The position numbers and the translations under genes were made by a program. A model generated the notes under the pieces. That model made no database searches. It was given only the letters and a program-made list of their open reading frames with translations, and had not been told where the DNA came from. From Armatimonadota bacterium (GTDB taxonomy: Bacteria > Armatimonadota > Zipacnadia > UBA1398 > JAKPQA01): 58,223 bases of DNA. The stretch lies in NCBI GenBank assembly GCA_029547025.1, contig JAKPQA010000270.1, positions 1 to 58,223 of the forward strand. The letters run 5' to 3'. This document shows positions 9,105 to 17,605 of the stretch, in pieces. How positions within the stretch are numbered: position 1 is the first letter of the stretch; each line of letters begins with the position of its first letter.

Positions 9105-11352
9105 CGATGTACTGCCCGCCCGTCGTCTGGTGGCAGTGGACCGCGAGCATGTTCTGTCCCGGCTTCAACGCGTCCCGGAGCGCGTCGGTGGCCTCCCGTA
9201 AGGCGTAGTTGGTCGTGTAGCCACCCGCTGCCAGGATGCGCTTCCCGTTGATGAACACCTCAGCATCCTCATCATGATGGATCTCGAGCGCCGCCATTGC
9301 GCACTCGAGGCTATCCAGTTCGAAGCTGCGGCGCAGCCAGATGTCCCCCGTGTTCCACACCGTCCGCACGACAGACCCCGGCGTGCCCTCGGTGCCGAAG
9401 CCGCCCGGCCCCGTGGCCCATGCCGAGTCGTCGAAATCGGTCTCTGACCAGCTCTGTGGGGGGGCTTCGGTCGTGTAGCGCCAGGTCTGCGGCTCTTGCC
9501 GCGAGGAGGGCACTACGGCGCGCCAGTCGAGGACGCGGCGCACGGCACTCTCGCGCTCGTAGGCGGCTTCGCGCTCGTTGATGGCCCTCACCAGGGCTGG
9601 ATCGTACTTTGGAGTCCGATCGTATTTGTATATACCATTCTGCTCCTGCTCGACGTCGGTGAGCTGCGTATAGCAGAAGCCGAACATGTAGGGGTTATCA
9701 AGTAGCGCATCGGTCAGACCCCTATACCGCTCGATGAAGGCGTCGAGGGACGTGGTGGGTGAGCCGTAGCCCCAGGCTTCGTTTTGGCCCTCTCCTTCGA
9801 CGAAGCGGGTACCGCCATACTCACTCACGAAGTAGGGCTGACCCCGGTAGGCGCTGCGCGGATCCGACGCGTTGTTGTTCCACGGGTCCTGTCCCGTCGC
9901 GCGGAACATGGCGTAGGTGCTCGCCAGGCTCTCCGGGCTCTGGTCGTAGTTGTGCGAGTCATAGACATCCGTGGCTGGATAGAGGTGCACATAGCCGCTG
10001 GCATCGAGGAATGGCCGCGTCGGATCGATCGATTGGGTCACGGCGAGCAGGGCCTGGGCGAAGGCGTTGCCTTCACCACCACCCGTCTCGTTGAGCGGGC
10101 ACCAGCCCACGATGGACGGGTGGTTGCGGTCCCGATGCAGCACCTCTCGCCACTCCATAGCGACCTGGCCCATGGCTGCGGCACTGTCGTGGTCGACGCC
10201 CCAGTCTGGATACTCGCCCCACACGATGTAGCCCAGCTTGTCGGCCCAGTAGAGCAACCGCGGTTCGAAAACCTTCTCATGCAGCCGCGCCCCGTTGAAC
10301 CCCGCAGCCATCGAAAGCTCGATGTCGGCCCGCAGAGCCTCATCGCTCGGCGCCGTGTAGATGCCATCGGGGTAGAACCCCTGGTCCAGCACCAGTCGCT
10401 GGAACACCGGCTTGTCGTTGATGAGCATGCGGAACCCGTCGACATGCACCTTGCGGAAACCGAAGTAGCTCCGCACCCGGTCGATGTCATGCCCGTCCTT
10501 CTCGAGCACGATCTCCAGGTCGTAGAGATACGGCTTTCCCGGCTGCCACAGGTGGGGATCATCGACCTTGAGCAGTGCCAGCGTCGATCGTCCGCGAGCG
10601 GGCACCTCATCGTGGGCGACGGTGCGCGGGCCGGCGAGCGCCTTCAGCCGCAGCTTCACGCCCTCGCACGGGCCGTTCACTGTACCCTGGAAGGTCACTC
10701 GCCCCGTGTCCGAGTCCGGCACAAGGCAGAAGTCTGACAAGTACGTGGTTCCGACGGCCTCGAGCCAGACCGTCTGCCAGATGCCTGTGGTTCGCGTGTA
10801 GACACACCCGTAGCTATCGCGCTCGTGCGACTGCTTCCCCGTGGCTTGGAGGCCCGACCGGGTGTCATCGCGGGCGCAGACGACAACCTCGTTGTCGCCG
10901 GAACGCACTTGGTTGGTGATCTCGCACGCGAATGGCGTGTACCCGCCCTTGTGCTCGCCGACGAGAGTGCCGTTCACCCACACGCGCGCGTGCCAGTCGA
11001 CCGCGCCGAAGTGCAGCAACAGACGCTGGCCGGTCATCTCGCGGGGCACGCGGAACTCGCGGCGGTACCACACCTGCTTCATGAAATCCGTGTGTGCGAC
11101 GCCGGAGAGTCGGCTCTCCGGGCAGAAGGGGACCGTGATCGTGCCCTCCAGGTCGTGCCCGGTGGCCAGGCCGCGCTCGTCGCCGGTAAGCTCGTTGTCG
11201 ATCTCGAACTGCCACTGGCCGTTCAGGTTGAGCCATCCGGCGCGCTCGAAATCGGGCCGAGGGTGCTCCGGCCGCGGCACGGCCTCCTGGGCATGGCCGG
11301 CGGCGGCGATGGCGAGCGCCGTGGCGCCAAAGGCGATGCACTGATGCAGCAT
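9073..11352 (-). CDS. Secreted GH2-family glycoside hydrolase (beta-galactosidase/beta-glucuronidase-like)
   Basis: This 759-residue enzyme has a signal peptide ending AAAGHAQ. The GH2 order is visible: sugar-binding jelly roll (about 35-200, with WYRREF and GxxDWxxxVWVNG), immunoglobulin-like domain, and TIM barrel. The barrel has the acid/base Glu422 in WCPLNET and the nucleophile Glu511 in FVSEYGG. An extra C-terminal galactose-binding-like domain (about 615-759) carries ALEIHHDEDAEVFINGK. The ATG at 11352 is chosen over the TTG at 11361 because GGAGG lies 9 nt upstream of the ATG, whereas it would abut the TTG. It is the first gene of a leftward operon with the beta-lactamase-fold hydrolase and the CBM-TIM-barrel enzyme. 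Confidence 0.85.
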   Translation of the reverse strand: MLHQCIAFGATALAIAAAGHAQEAVPRPEHPRPDFERAGWLNLNGQWQFEIDNELTGDERGLATGHDLEGTITVPFCPESRLSGVAHTDFMKQVWYRREFRVPREMTGQRLLLHFGAVDWHARVWVNGTLVGEHKGGYTPFACEITNQVRSGDNEVVVCARDDTRSGLQATGKQSHERDSYGCVYTRTTGIWQTVWLEAVGTTYLSDFCLVPDSDTGRVTFQGTVNGPCEGVKLRLKALAGPRTVAHDEVPARGRSTLALLKVDDPHLWQPGKPYLYDLEIVLEKDGHDIDRVRSYFGFRKVHVDGFRMLINDKPVFQRLVLDQGFYPDGIYTAPSDEALRADIELSMAAGFNGARLHEKVFEPRLLYWADKLGYIVWGEYPDWGVDHDSAAAMGQVAMEWREVLHRDRNHPSIVGWCPLNETGGGEGNAFAQALLAVTQSIDPTRPFLDASGYVHLYPATDVYDSHNYDQSPESLASTYAMFRATGQDPWNNNASDPRSAYRGQPYFVSEYGGTRFVEGEGQNEAWGYGSPTTSLDAFIERYRGLTDALLDNPYMFGFCYTQLTDVEQEQNGIYKYDRTPKYDPALVRAINEREAAYERESAVRRVLDWRAVVPSSRQEPQTWRYTTEAPPQSWSETDFDDSAWATGPGGFGTEGTPGSVVRTVWNTGDIWLRRSFELDSLECAMAALEIHHDEDAEVFINGKRILAAGGYTTNYALREATDALRDALKPGQNMLAVHCHQTTGGQYIDVGIRFAVEK

Positions 11353-11521
11353 GGGACGCAACCTCCAGATAGTCGCACGTCTCGCTCTTAGTGGCTCTCT
11401 CGTGATTGGGCAGTAGCCTAAACGAATCCTCCCTCCGCGCCGGAGCTACCCTCCCCCGCCTTCCGCTGGTGTCGCCCGGTCTCTACACTGAACGCACCTT
11501 CTCAGTAAGGGACGGGCCACC

Positions 11522-12601
11522 TTGTGCGGGACAACGCCTGATGCAGTCAACGACTGGGCGCCACGTGTGCCACGCAGGCTCATCCGGGCGCTCTATGCAC
11601 AGTTCGCCGAGGGTGAGTGCGAAGCCAGCCTGCTACGCGCGGTCGGCTCCGGCCTCGCGGCCAGGGCCCGAGACGTCATCCGCGTCTCGACGGCAGTCCG
11701 CACGGGTGTGGTGCCCTGTCCGGCCTGCGGCGCCGGGGCCCAGCGGATGACGCGCCGCCTGTGCCGACCAGCGGAGGACACCCGCCCCGTGACATGTCCC
11801 GGCTGCGGCCTATCGACCGGCTGGCAGCGCCTGCGCGATAACCTCCGCGAGCACCCGTTCTGCCTCAAGTGTCACCAGCCCATGCAGTGGTCCTACGTCG
11901 ATGAGGCCATAGCGTGTCCAAGCTGCGGCGCCGCAACGCCCTTCCTCGAGTGGACCCGGCGACTTCGCGCGCGTCGCACCCTCCCGTGTCCCCGTTGCGG
12001 CCAGGGCATCCCCAAGCCCGGGCCAGTGTCTCGGTACGCTCACGCATCGCGCACGCCTGAGGAGGCGCACTGCGGGCAGTGCGGCGCCGTGCACGAGTGG
12101 CTCGCAGTGCGAGCACACTGGCGCAGCCACCCCATGTGCACATGCGGGGCGCGTCTGGAGTCCACCCGCGGCACGCTGGCCTGCTCAGCATGTGGCCGCA
12201 CCTGGTCCGCGGGCCAGTTCGCCGCTATACTCGCCCGTCGGCGCACCGGTCCTTGTCCCACCTGCGGGGCGCGCATCGCGCGCATGCCGGACGTGGTGCG
12301 CTGCGGCGCCTGTGGCCGCGAGTTCGCCTGGTCGCGCTTCCGGCGGGCCTGGCAGGGCCGCGGCCTCATGACCGGCGCCGGTGTGCCCGCCTGCGAGCGG
12401 TTCGTCAGCCGGTGGTCCCGAGCGTGCGGGCCGATGGAGCAGATGCTCGCCATCGACATGTTTCTGCACGAGCTGCACTATGGGCCGCTTGCGCCCCTCT
12501 TCGTCGACGGGGGCCGCCACGCCGTGCTGGCGATGCTCGACGAGTTTGCGGGGGTGGGGCCCTCCGGTCCGCCTACCCCAGCTCCGGATACCGCGCGATG
12601 A
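11522..12601 (+). CDS. Unknown protein with five tandem zinc ribbons
   Basis: This 359-residue protein has no signal peptide. It contains ten Cys pairs in order: CPAC, CPGC, CLKC, CPSC, CPRC, CGQC, CTC, CSAC, CPTC, CGAC. They form five four-Cys ribbons, each repeat about 45 residues. Each second knuckle is followed by a basic helix with a Trp and paired Arg (for example GWQRLRDNLREH, EWTRRLRARR, EWLAVRAHWRSH). The C-terminal 70 residues lack Cys knuckles and look alpha-helical (MEQMLAIDMFLHELHYG). I do not recognise the family. Nucleic-acid binding is plausible. The gene is divergent from the GH2 operon, and its 3' end overlaps the convergent DUF3863-like gene by 29 nt. The start is uncertain. 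Confidence 0.6.
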   Translation: MCGTTPDAVNDWAPRVPRRLIRALYAQFAEGECEASLLRAVGSGLAARARDVIRVSTAVRTGVVPCPACGAGAQRMTRRLCRPAEDTRPVTCPGCGLSTGWQRLRDNLREHPFCLKCHQPMQWSYVDEAIACPSCGAATPFLEWTRRLRARRTLPCPRCGQGIPKPGPVSRYAHASRTPEEAHCGQCGAVHEWLAVRAHWRSHPMCTCGARLESTRGTLACSACGRTWSAGQFAAILARRRTGPCPTCGARIARMPDVVRCGACGREFAWSRFRRAWQGRGLMTGAGVPACERFVSRWSRACGPMEQMLAIDMFLHELHYGPLAPLFVDGGRHAVLAMLDEFAGVGPSGPPTPAPDTAR

Positions 12602-13940
12602 TGCGTTCCTGGTCCTCGGGAGGCAGCTCGCGTAGCAACACGGGCTTGTCCTGAGGCCGTGTCTGCTTCTGGTTGATCTGCCCCATCAGGCTCCACCGTC
12701 GCGTTGCCTCCTGGGGTTCCCGGGCCGGAAGGTCGTACCGCGTGAAGTCGATGACCATCTCGGGCCCGTTGTCGCGCCAGCTCCTCAGCAGCGCCAGGCG
12801 GAACGCCTGGTTCATGAACCACCGGATCTCGAGGTCTGCGTCGGATCCACCGATACCCGTGCCCCTCTGCACGAAGCGGTAGTTCAGGCGCGAGTTGTCC
12901 GGATTCGCGCGGCGCCATGCCAGGCCGAACTCGCCCAGTGTTGGGCACTGGGCACCGGGCCAGCGCCGACGTACCTGGTGGAGCCATCTCTCGAGGCCGT
13001 CGAGTTGCCCGATCGACGTGACGAGGCTGACTTCCCAGCAGTTGGTCACCCACGCGAAGCCGTTCAGGTCGTGTCCAGCGTCGAAGTGCGCGGCGGTGGT
13101 AGCGACCATCTGTCGGACGCCCACCTCAGTCCCGTAAGCGCCCAGGGTCTCGATCGGCCCAACCCCCATGCGGCTGTTGAAGCCATCGCGGAACCCCTCG
13201 CGGCGGGCCGCCAGGAAGTCCGTGGTCCAGCCGTCGAGGCACACGCTATCGATGAAGTCCCCCGGTCCCTGGGCGGGCTTGCAGAAGTGCTCCGCCGATG
13301 GGAAGTACGGGTAGCAGATGGAGCCATCGCCGTCCTGGTTATCGATCGCATACTGGCTCCAGATATTGCCCTGGCACACATGGACGTCCTCGACATCGGC
13401 CAGGTGCCGCTGGTTGGCCGCGGCGAGGAAACCGGCTACCACGGCCGGCGGCCTGTAACCGCCACCGACGATGGCGGCTGCCATCTCGAGGCCCTCGTGG
13501 AGGTCGAGGCTGATCTGCTCACGGGTGCCGTAGGCGTTCGCGAAGAAACCACCGGGAATGAAAGTGACGTCATCCCCGTGTTCCACGTGGAACATCGCCA
13601 CGAGCTCGCGGATCGCCTGGTAGTTGGGGCGTGGATCCTGCAGGGCCCGCCAACTGAACGCCCAGGTCATCCGGCCGCCCGGCCACCCTCGGCCGAACGC
13701 CTCGCGCAGCGCGCGCACGGCCTCCGGCGTATGGACCTCCGACTCGTCGACACCCTCGGTTCGGTCGCGCGTCACCTCGATCTGGTTCACGCGGATCACC
13801 GAGTTGAACGTCAGGTAGCGACCGGCAAGCGCCGCAGGTGCCGGCTGGTCCATCGTCTCGCTCCCATCGGCTCTCTGGCTGCGAAGCGCGCCGGCCGCGA
13901 CGGCAGCCGAGGCCAGCCGCAAGAAGCTCCGTCGGTGCAT
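12573..13940 (-). CDS. Tat-exported DUF3863-like protein
   Basis: The start at 13940 gives MHRRSFLRLASAAVAAGAL, a twin-arginine type signal (RRSFL) with a hydrophobic stretch. The 455-residue protein then has RYLTFNSVIRVNQIEVTRD and a long polysaccharide-lyase or glycosidase-like region ending in MVIDFTRYDLPAREPQ. This looks like the DUF3863/DUF3864 family known from Bacteroidetes structures; the recognition is from memory of motifs. Many Trp, Tyr and Asp residues suggest a carbohydrate-active role, but catalytic residues are not identified. It begins 13 nt after the stop of the HZS-alpha-like gene, with which it is likely cotranscribed. Its 3' end overlaps the convergent zinc-ribbon gene. 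Confidence 0.55.
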   Translation of the reverse strand: MHRRSFLRLASAAVAAGALRSQRADGSETMDQPAPAALAGRYLTFNSVIRVNQIEVTRDRTEGVDESEVHTPEAVRALREAFGRGWPGGRMTWAFSWRALQDPRPNYQAIRELVAMFHVEHGDDVTFIPGGFFANAYGTREQISLDLHEGLEMAAAIVGGGYRPPAVVAGFLAAANQRHLADVEDVHVCQGNIWSQYAIDNQDGDGSICYPYFPSAEHFCKPAQGPGDFIDSVCLDGWTTDFLAARREGFRDGFNSRMGVGPIETLGAYGTEVGVRQMVATTAAHFDAGHDLNGFAWVTNCWEVSLVTSIGQLDGLERWLHQVRRRWPGAQCPTLGEFGLAWRRANPDNSRLNYRFVQRGTGIGGSDADLEIRWFMNQAFRLALLRSWRDNGPEMVIDFTRYDLPAREPQEATRRWSLMGQINQKQTRPQDKPVLLRELPPEDQERIIARYPELG

Positions 13941-13953
13941 CTGTTGATGCCCC

Positions 13954-16900
13954 CTACTGCTTCGGCACGACCCGGGCCGAGCCCCACGTGGCCATGTCCG
14001 CCGTATAGCCATCGCCAGCTTCGGTGACCACGAGCCGTAGTTCGCGCACGCCGTCGATCGGCACATCGATATCCCTGGGCCGGCTCAGACCGGCCATCGT
14101 GCCCGAGTCGAACAGGCATACGCCGTCTCCGTACACCCGGAATACCACCGAACCACCCGTCTCGGCGGCATAGCAAGTCGCCACGAACCGCGCGTACAGG
14201 CCCCCCAGGTCGTAGGCGATGTCGGATGGCGCGTGGGTCCCGATGCCCTTGCGGTGGGTCTTGGTGCCCACGCGGAGCGGATGGTCCTCAACGTCGCGGT
14301 TTCGGCGCGGGAGGTTGTCACCGTTGGCGCTCCAGCCCGCCGTGGCCGAAACCCACGGCAGGTCGCTCAGGTAGATCGCGCCATCGGGCGGTGCACCCGT
14401 CTCGGGCGTCCATGGTGGCGGCGTCGGGAGCGTGACCACCTGTGTCTCCGCCAGCGTGCCGCGCAGCGACACCAGGTCCTCGCGCGGGTACTCCCGGAGT
14501 TCCGCCCCGAGGCCCGTGAGGGCGCGGAGCAGCGCCTGGTAGTCCGAGTCATCGGTGCCGGCGAACACGGCCGGGGAGCATCGGCCCCATCCGCCCGCGG
14601 CGGGCGCCAGGGGCGCCATCAGGGCACGGCTCTTCGAGGCGTCGTGTCGGTTCACACTGAGCCACCAGGTGTCGCCACGCCCGTCGCCGTCACCGTGGCA
14701 CGAGGCGCAGCGGCGGCCGAACACCTCGGCCATCGGTTTGCGCACGACATCGCGGAAGATCGACCGGTTCGGATAGTAGCTGGTCTCGTAGCGGTCGTAG
14801 TACACGCCGTTGGCGTCGATCCACGCAGCCAGCCGTTGCCAGTCATCCGGGGCGAGCGTGACTCCGTGGTGTCCCGCATCGAGCAGTCTCGACAGTGGTG
14901 ACACTCGCGAGCCGTACGTGTAGGGCGGCTGCGCGAGCACGTCATCGGGATAGTCCCACCGCATGGCGTTCGCCACGGCCAGATACGGGACCAGTTCCTC
15001 GTAGGACACGCAGAACTGATCGGTCAGGTCATCGGTGAGGATTACACCGCTGCTACCGCGGTCGTAGGCATGGCACACCACACACCGAGCGTTCAGCACC
15101 GGCTGCACGTCGCGCAGGAAGCTGAGCGTTGTCTCCCCGCCCCACGGCGGCGGCGACGGATCGGCCGCCGGCTGGTGGCTCGCCACGGGCAGCAGGTTCG
15201 GAGGCGCCGTGTTCCGCGGCTCGTGACACCCGACACACGAGCGCACCTCCCCGGGCTTCAGGCAGACCACGCTGCGCATGCGCTGGATCTCCCGCTGGTC
15301 GGCATCGAGCACCTCAAAGTAGACGTTTCGGTTCGCGGGGATCCTGAAGTTGGCCGACCCGTCCGCCTCGAGCGGCACCACGCCGAGCACGCGCTTTACC
15401 GTGTAGATGGAAGTGGCGGCCGTCGTGACGACGCCGCCCCAGTGGACACCCTTCCGCGGCACGTCCTCGAGGACTCTCAGGTATCGCGGGCCGTCGCGGG
15501 GCACGCCCGTCAATCCAATGGACGCATCGGTAACCAGGAGCTGAGCCGTCGCGCTCGTGTCGGCCGTGTCCGGCGCCGCCGGGACCAGCGTGAGAGGCCT
15601 GTCGCTCGGCACGACCGGGACTGGCTCGGCGCACGAGATCCCGGGGTCCCGATAGACGAGCGCCAGGTTCCCGTGCCGGTCGCCCACGTACAGCGCCCAC
15701 GAGTTCTCGAGCCAGGGCTGCACGGTGGGCGTGTACGAGCACAGATACGTGGTCTCCGACAGCGGCACGGGATCGCTGTACCAGCCGAACTGTGAGTCGA
15801 GTGCCTTCTCTGCCGTCACCGGGACGCCGGGCGTGAGCAGCGTCAGCGGCGCGTCGCCATCGACGTCGATCCAGTTGTCGATGAGCCCCACGGCCCCGTG
15901 CGTCTGCCCGTGGTGCGCCGTGAAGAGCGCCATGATCTTGTGGCTGCCGGGCACCGGGCGGGGGAACATGATCACGTTTGGCACGAAGGTCGCGTTGCCG
16001 TAGCAAGGCGACACCTCGGTCCCGTCGGGCCGCATGGTGAACGGATTGTGGAGCGAGGTGACCGACCGTTCGTTGTACTCCCACCGGCTGTAGAGGATGC
16101 GTCCGTCGGGCAACACCGTGGGGTTGAAGTCGTTGAAGACGTTGAAGCTCAGTTGACGTGGAGACGAGCCATCGCCCTCCATCAGCCAGAGCGTGGGGGC
16201 GTGGCGGTCACCACCGCACATGACAAAGTGCTCCGATCGGTCCGACGTGAAGGCGATCTGCCCGCTCGGGAGGTAGAAGGGCTCGCAGTCGTTGTGGGTG
16301 CCCTCGGTGAGCTGACGAAGCTCGCTGCCGTCCGGGCGGCACTCAAAGACGTGATAGCTCTGCCCGCCATCCCACGCGTCGTTGCCGTTGCCAAACGAGA
16401 ACACCAGACGCTCGGCATCCCAGTGCATCACCAGGTCGCGGTAGATCCCCTCGCCGAGGCCGTCAACCACTGGCGTCACCTGCCCATCGGGCCGAACCGG
16501 CGACAGCCGGTAGATCCCGCCGCCCGGGCGGTTCGCCAGGTGATGCGCATCCATGAACGGCTGCTCGGAAACATACGGCTTGCGCTTGACGAACAGCAGC
16601 GAATCGAACCCCACCCGCGCCAGCAGCAGGCGATCTCGAAGCGCGCTTGCGCGCGCGAACAGATCGCGCCACCACTCCTTGGCGCCTCGGCCGGCCGGCA
16701 GCTCTACGGTCTGCGCTTCAAGGCCGGCCCACTCCCGCGCGCCGTCGGCGTCCGGCGTGTCACCGAGGACCTGGCCAATGCTCGCCAGGACCGCCGGAAC
16801 ATCCTCCACGTGCGTTAGCAGTGGAAACCAGTAGCGCTCGCCGCCGTGCTCGGCGGAGACGACGAGCATCTCCCCTCCCGGGCTGCTCAGCTCGACGGTG

Positions 16901-17568
16901 AACGTGATCTCCCGGCGCTCCCCGGCTCCGAGCGTTACGTCCTCGGACGCGACCGGCTCGTGTCTCCCCGGTGCCCGGCGTTCCAGCGTGAGCCGCACGG
17001 CAGCCGCCGCGTCCGACGCTGAGGAGAGTGCCACTTGCACCCTATTCCGGCCCATGCCGGGATCCCAGGGCCCCGACAGCTCCAGCGAGAAGGGCGCCGG
17101 TGCGGCGCGGAAGCGCGTCAGTTGGTCGAACCGGCGGAAGTAGGCGTGGTACCAATTGTCCTTCCCCCCGCCGCCGGGGTGCTTGTAGCCCACGATGGGC
17201 TCCATCAGCGGCGTTGCTTGGTCAGCCTTGGCGCCATCGGGCGCCGTGCGCGTCACGACCACATGGTCGCCATCTCGGCGGACACGCACGGAGCGACCGA
17301 GGTCCTCGGGGGGCACTAGCGTGAGGGGGATGGGATTGGCCCACTCGACGATCGCGCCATCGGGCACCGGAAGCGTCGGGATGCGCTGGTCCTCCGGCGT
17401 CTGCTGCTCCCACTCGGCGAGCAGCACCTCCCAACCCCGGATTGCCACCAGGGACTCGCGGAAGTACCAGTCCCGGAGGACGACCTCGGGCGAGCTCAGG
17501 CCCTGGCCTCCCGCGGCACATGCCAGCCCGCTCAGCACCACCAGGCGAGTCAGTGTGCTCACGTCCAC
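13954..17568 (-). CDS. Secreted HZS-alpha-like multiheme protein with beta-propeller repeats and NPCBM domain
   Basis: The GTG start at 17568 has GGAGG 6 nt upstream and yields a signal peptide (VVLSGLACAAGGQG). The 1204-residue protein has TolB/PD40-type propeller blades (GQIAFTSDRSE, GRILYSRWEYN), then a region like the middle domain of hydrazine synthase alpha subunit. CxxCH heme sites lie near residues 778 (CVGCHEPR), 829 (CVVCH) and 954 (CASCHGDGDGRGD). The C terminus (about 1095-1204) is an NPCBM galactose-binding-like domain (KGIGTHAPSDIAYDL). Hydrazine synthesis is not implied: the widespread homologues in polymer degraders have no proven function. It may be a periplasmic or surface redox protein bound to glycans. 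Confidence 0.65.
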   Translation of the reverse strand: MDVSTLTRLVVLSGLACAAGGQGLSSPEVVLRDWYFRESLVAIRGWEVLLAEWEQQTPEDQRIPTLPVPDGAIVEWANPIPLTLVPPEDLGRSVRVRRDGDHVVVTRTAPDGAKADQATPLMEPIVGYKHPGGGGKDNWYHAYFRRFDQLTRFRAAPAPFSLELSGPWDPGMGRNRVQVALSSASDAAAAVRLTLERRAPGRHEPVASEDVTLGAGERREITFTVELSSPGGEMLVVSAEHGGERYWFPLLTHVEDVPAVLASIGQVLGDTPDADGAREWAGLEAQTVELPAGRGAKEWWRDLFARASALRDRLLLARVGFDSLLFVKRKPYVSEQPFMDAHHLANRPGGGIYRLSPVRPDGQVTPVVDGLGEGIYRDLVMHWDAERLVFSFGNGNDAWDGGQSYHVFECRPDGSELRQLTEGTHNDCEPFYLPSGQIAFTSDRSEHFVMCGGDRHAPTLWLMEGDGSSPRQLSFNVFNDFNPTVLPDGRILYSRWEYNERSVTSLHNPFTMRPDGTEVSPCYGNATFVPNVIMFPRPVPGSHKIMALFTAHHGQTHGAVGLIDNWIDVDGDAPLTLLTPGVPVTAEKALDSQFGWYSDPVPLSETTYLCSYTPTVQPWLENSWALYVGDRHGNLALVYRDPGISCAEPVPVVPSDRPLTLVPAAPDTADTSATAQLLVTDASIGLTGVPRDGPRYLRVLEDVPRKGVHWGGVVTTAATSIYTVKRVLGVVPLEADGSANFRIPANRNVYFEVLDADQREIQRMRSVVCLKPGEVRSCVGCHEPRNTAPPNLLPVASHQPAADPSPPPWGGETTLSFLRDVQPVLNARCVVCHAYDRGSSGVILTDDLTDQFCVSYEELVPYLAVANAMRWDYPDDVLAQPPYTYGSRVSPLSRLLDAGHHGVTLAPDDWQRLAAWIDANGVYYDRYETSYYPNRSIFRDVVRKPMAEVFGRRCASCHGDGDGRGDTWWLSVNRHDASKSRALMAPLAPAAGGWGRCSPAVFAGTDDSDYQALLRALTGLGAELREYPREDLVSLRGTLAETQVVTLPTPPPWTPETGAPPDGAIYLSDLPWVSATAGWSANGDNLPRRNRDVEDHPLRVGTKTHRKGIGTHAPSDIAYDLGGLYARFVATCYAAETGGSVVFRVYGDGVCLFDSGTMAGLSRPRDIDVPIDGVRELRLVVTEAGDGYTADMATWGSARVVPKQ

Positions 17569-17605
17569 TGCATGCCTCCTCCAGACCCCAGCCACGAGCT
17601 CCGAC

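Noticed and set aside
13954-17568. Evidence of anammox (hydrazine synthase)
   Set aside because: Only an alpha-like protein is present, fused to NPCBM, with no beta or gamma subunits and no nitrogen genes.
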